Positions 48,145-48,970 of a stretch of 48,970 bases of DNA are shown here, piece by piece; the first letter of the stretch is position 1, and the number at the start of each line of letters is the position of its first letter. Position numbers and translations under genes: made by a program. Source of the stretch: a virus; IMG/VR virus record IMGVR_UViG_3300049484_000359, positions 1-48,970 of that record; one strand, written 5' to 3'. The notes under the pieces were generated by a model, which saw only the letters and a program-made list of their open reading frames with translations, had not been told where the DNA came from and did not search any database.

Positions 48145-48780
48145 CTACTTAGCGTCCCCAACCGCTGCTAGAAATTTCTCGGCCGCATCACGCGACATGC
48201 CCATGAGCTTCATGATCTGCGTGATGGCATCGTCTTTCTTTGCGGTACCTGCGGCGCGGCGAGGCTTTGTGACCTTGGAGTCATCATCCTCCTTGGGTCG
48301 CACGACAGGCTTGTACTGCATGTCTCGAAGCCTGAGAGCTTCGCGCTGCTCCTTGTCAAGATGTATACGCTTCTGCTCGAGCGTCACCTTGGCAGCCTGC
48401 TTCGCAATACGGACTCGTAATGCAAAGGCTGATAGAAGGTTGACGTGGTCGACTAGCGCCTCTGGTGATAAGTCTTTCGTGGCTGGAAGGGTATATGTCA
48501 TTTCCATACCCTCACGCACTGAGCGATTGAAGAGCGCTGCGTATTCTTCCTCGGTCAGCTCTGGCTCAGCGCCACTCATCTTGACGTCATCCGGCATGTT
48601 AGCCTCCGTGATTGCGACGTTACAGGATACGCATGATTTTGAAAAGCATGGCGGTTTGACAGCATCGCGTATCGTCTCGATCCCACACAAGCTACGATAT
48701 CCGCAGCCTTTGGGATAGAAAAGATGCGTGATGTCATCAAAGATGGATACAAGTCTTTCAATTTGTGGGTAAGAAGCCAT
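48145..48780 (-). CDS. Zinc-ribbon protein with internal start
   Basis: 211 residues. The first 60 form a zinc ribbon: SLCGIE (C32) and CVSC (C50, C53), with H19 and C26 nearby, as in many small phage proteins. The rest is helical, acidic then basic (KKDDAITQIMKLMG). A stronger start lies at 48597 (GGAGG six bases upstream) and would give a 150-residue form without the ribbon. Whether one or two products are made is unclear. Confidence 0.6.
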   Translation of the reverse strand: MASYPQIERLVSIFDDITHLFYPKGCGYRSLCGIETIRDAVKPPCFSKSCVSCNVAITEANMPDDVKMSGAEPELTEEEYAALFNRSVREGMEMTYTLPATKDLSPEALVDHVNLLSAFALRVRIAKQAAKVTLEQKRIHLDKEQREALRLRDMQYKPVVRPKEDDDSKVTKPRRAAGTAKKDDAITQIMKLMGMSRDAAEKFLAAVGDAK

Positions 48781-48938
48781 GATTTGATGACCGCGACGAA
48801 AAGACTGAAAATCGCAATGGGGCCAGTCAAGATCGTTCCGAGATATTTACCGAGCCCGGTCGAGATCGTTCCGGGGTTTTTTGGCCCCACGCCCCCCGCT
48901 AAGCTATTGATTCCATGGGGCTTACGGCCAATCCGCAT
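48576..48938 (-). CDS. Possible membrane protein at the right end
   Basis: 120 residues, ATG 48938 with GGAG about six bases upstream. Residues 33-55 (GTILTGPIAIFSLFVAVI) look like a membrane segment. The C-terminal half overlaps the zinc-ribbon frame and looks random; a frameshift or an early end is possible. Low confidence. Confidence 0.35.
   Translation of the reverse strand: MRIGRKPHGINSLAGGVGPKNPGTISTGLGKYLGTILTGPIAIFSLFVAVIKSWLLTHKLKDLYPSLMTSRIFSIPKAADIVACVGSRRYAMLSNRHAFQNHAYPVTSQSRRLTCRMTSR
48822..48868 (+). repeat. Right copy of inverted end repeat
   Basis: See 162-219. The core TTCCGAGATATTTAC is at 48836-48850. GATCGTTCCG is also directly repeated at 48831-48840 and 48864-48873. 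Confidence 0.6.
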
Positions 48939-48970
48939 AACGCACTCCCCCCGGTACGGCCCCCCCGCCA

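Noticed and set aside
1-48970. tRNA, rRNA, integrase, repressor or insertion sequence
   Set aside because: None could be recognised by reading both strands; a tRNA scan would settle the first.

Overview
The window looks like a nearly complete genome (about 49 kb) of a virulent, short-tailed (podovirus-like) double-stranded DNA phage, probably from an uncultured host. The evidence is a full head and neck gene set: small and large terminase, portal, scaffold, HK97-type capsid, an adaptor and a nozzle-like tail protein. There is no tape-measure gene, three long proteins of ejection-protein type are present, and no integrase or repressor was recognised. A lipoprotein and a barrel-like secreted protein, both with export signals, point to a Gram-negative-type host. 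No phage RNA polymerase was seen. Two consensus sigma70-type promoters suggest that host RNA polymerase transcribes the genome.

Layout. 1-360 is non-coding apart from a terminator. 361-801 is one leftward gene. 802-1424 is a bidirectional control region: a leftward promoter (TTGACA-N17-TATTAT, 893-921), a rightward promoter with the same boxes and spacing (1227-1255), a long structured leader (1263-1391) and several repeats. 1425-31310 is a tightly packed rightward late operon: DNA packaging, holin-like proteins, portal, fibre proteins, a glycosyltransferase and a methyltransferase, scaffold and capsid, neck and tail, a post-translational modification cassette, an M15 peptidase, then ejection proteins. 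31307-48938 is a leftward operon for replication and host take-over: a DUF3987-like ATPase, a uracil-DNA-glycosylase/DNA polymerase I fusion, a ParB/DNA-methyltransferase fusion, two envelope proteins, a Sak4-like ATPase with a DUF669-like partner, a PD-(D/E)XK nuclease, an SNF2-like helicase and many very small zinc-ribbon proteins. The two operons converge at a shared CTAG that holds both stop codons.

Most notable is a translationally coupled cassette at 20818-24563: a HExxH zincin, a protein whose C-terminal half is 29 successive His-x-Asp triplets, a radical SAM enzyme with a canonical SPASM domain that itself ends in three His-x-Asp triplets, and a two-domain protein with a GFPRCC motif followed by a SAM methyltransferase. 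I infer a virion-protein (tail) peptide-modification system in which the His-x-Asp tract is the substrate.

Second, an exact 15-bp palindromic motif, GTTCA-N5-TGAAC, occurs eight times across the window, far above chance. It behaves like dispersed binding sites. Other points of interest are a 129-nt leader enclosed by long-range pairing and followed by a U-run, 17- and 18-bp tandem duplications at two translation starts, diverged inverted copies of one sequence at the two ends of the window, and a seven-fold 16-residue repeat protein.
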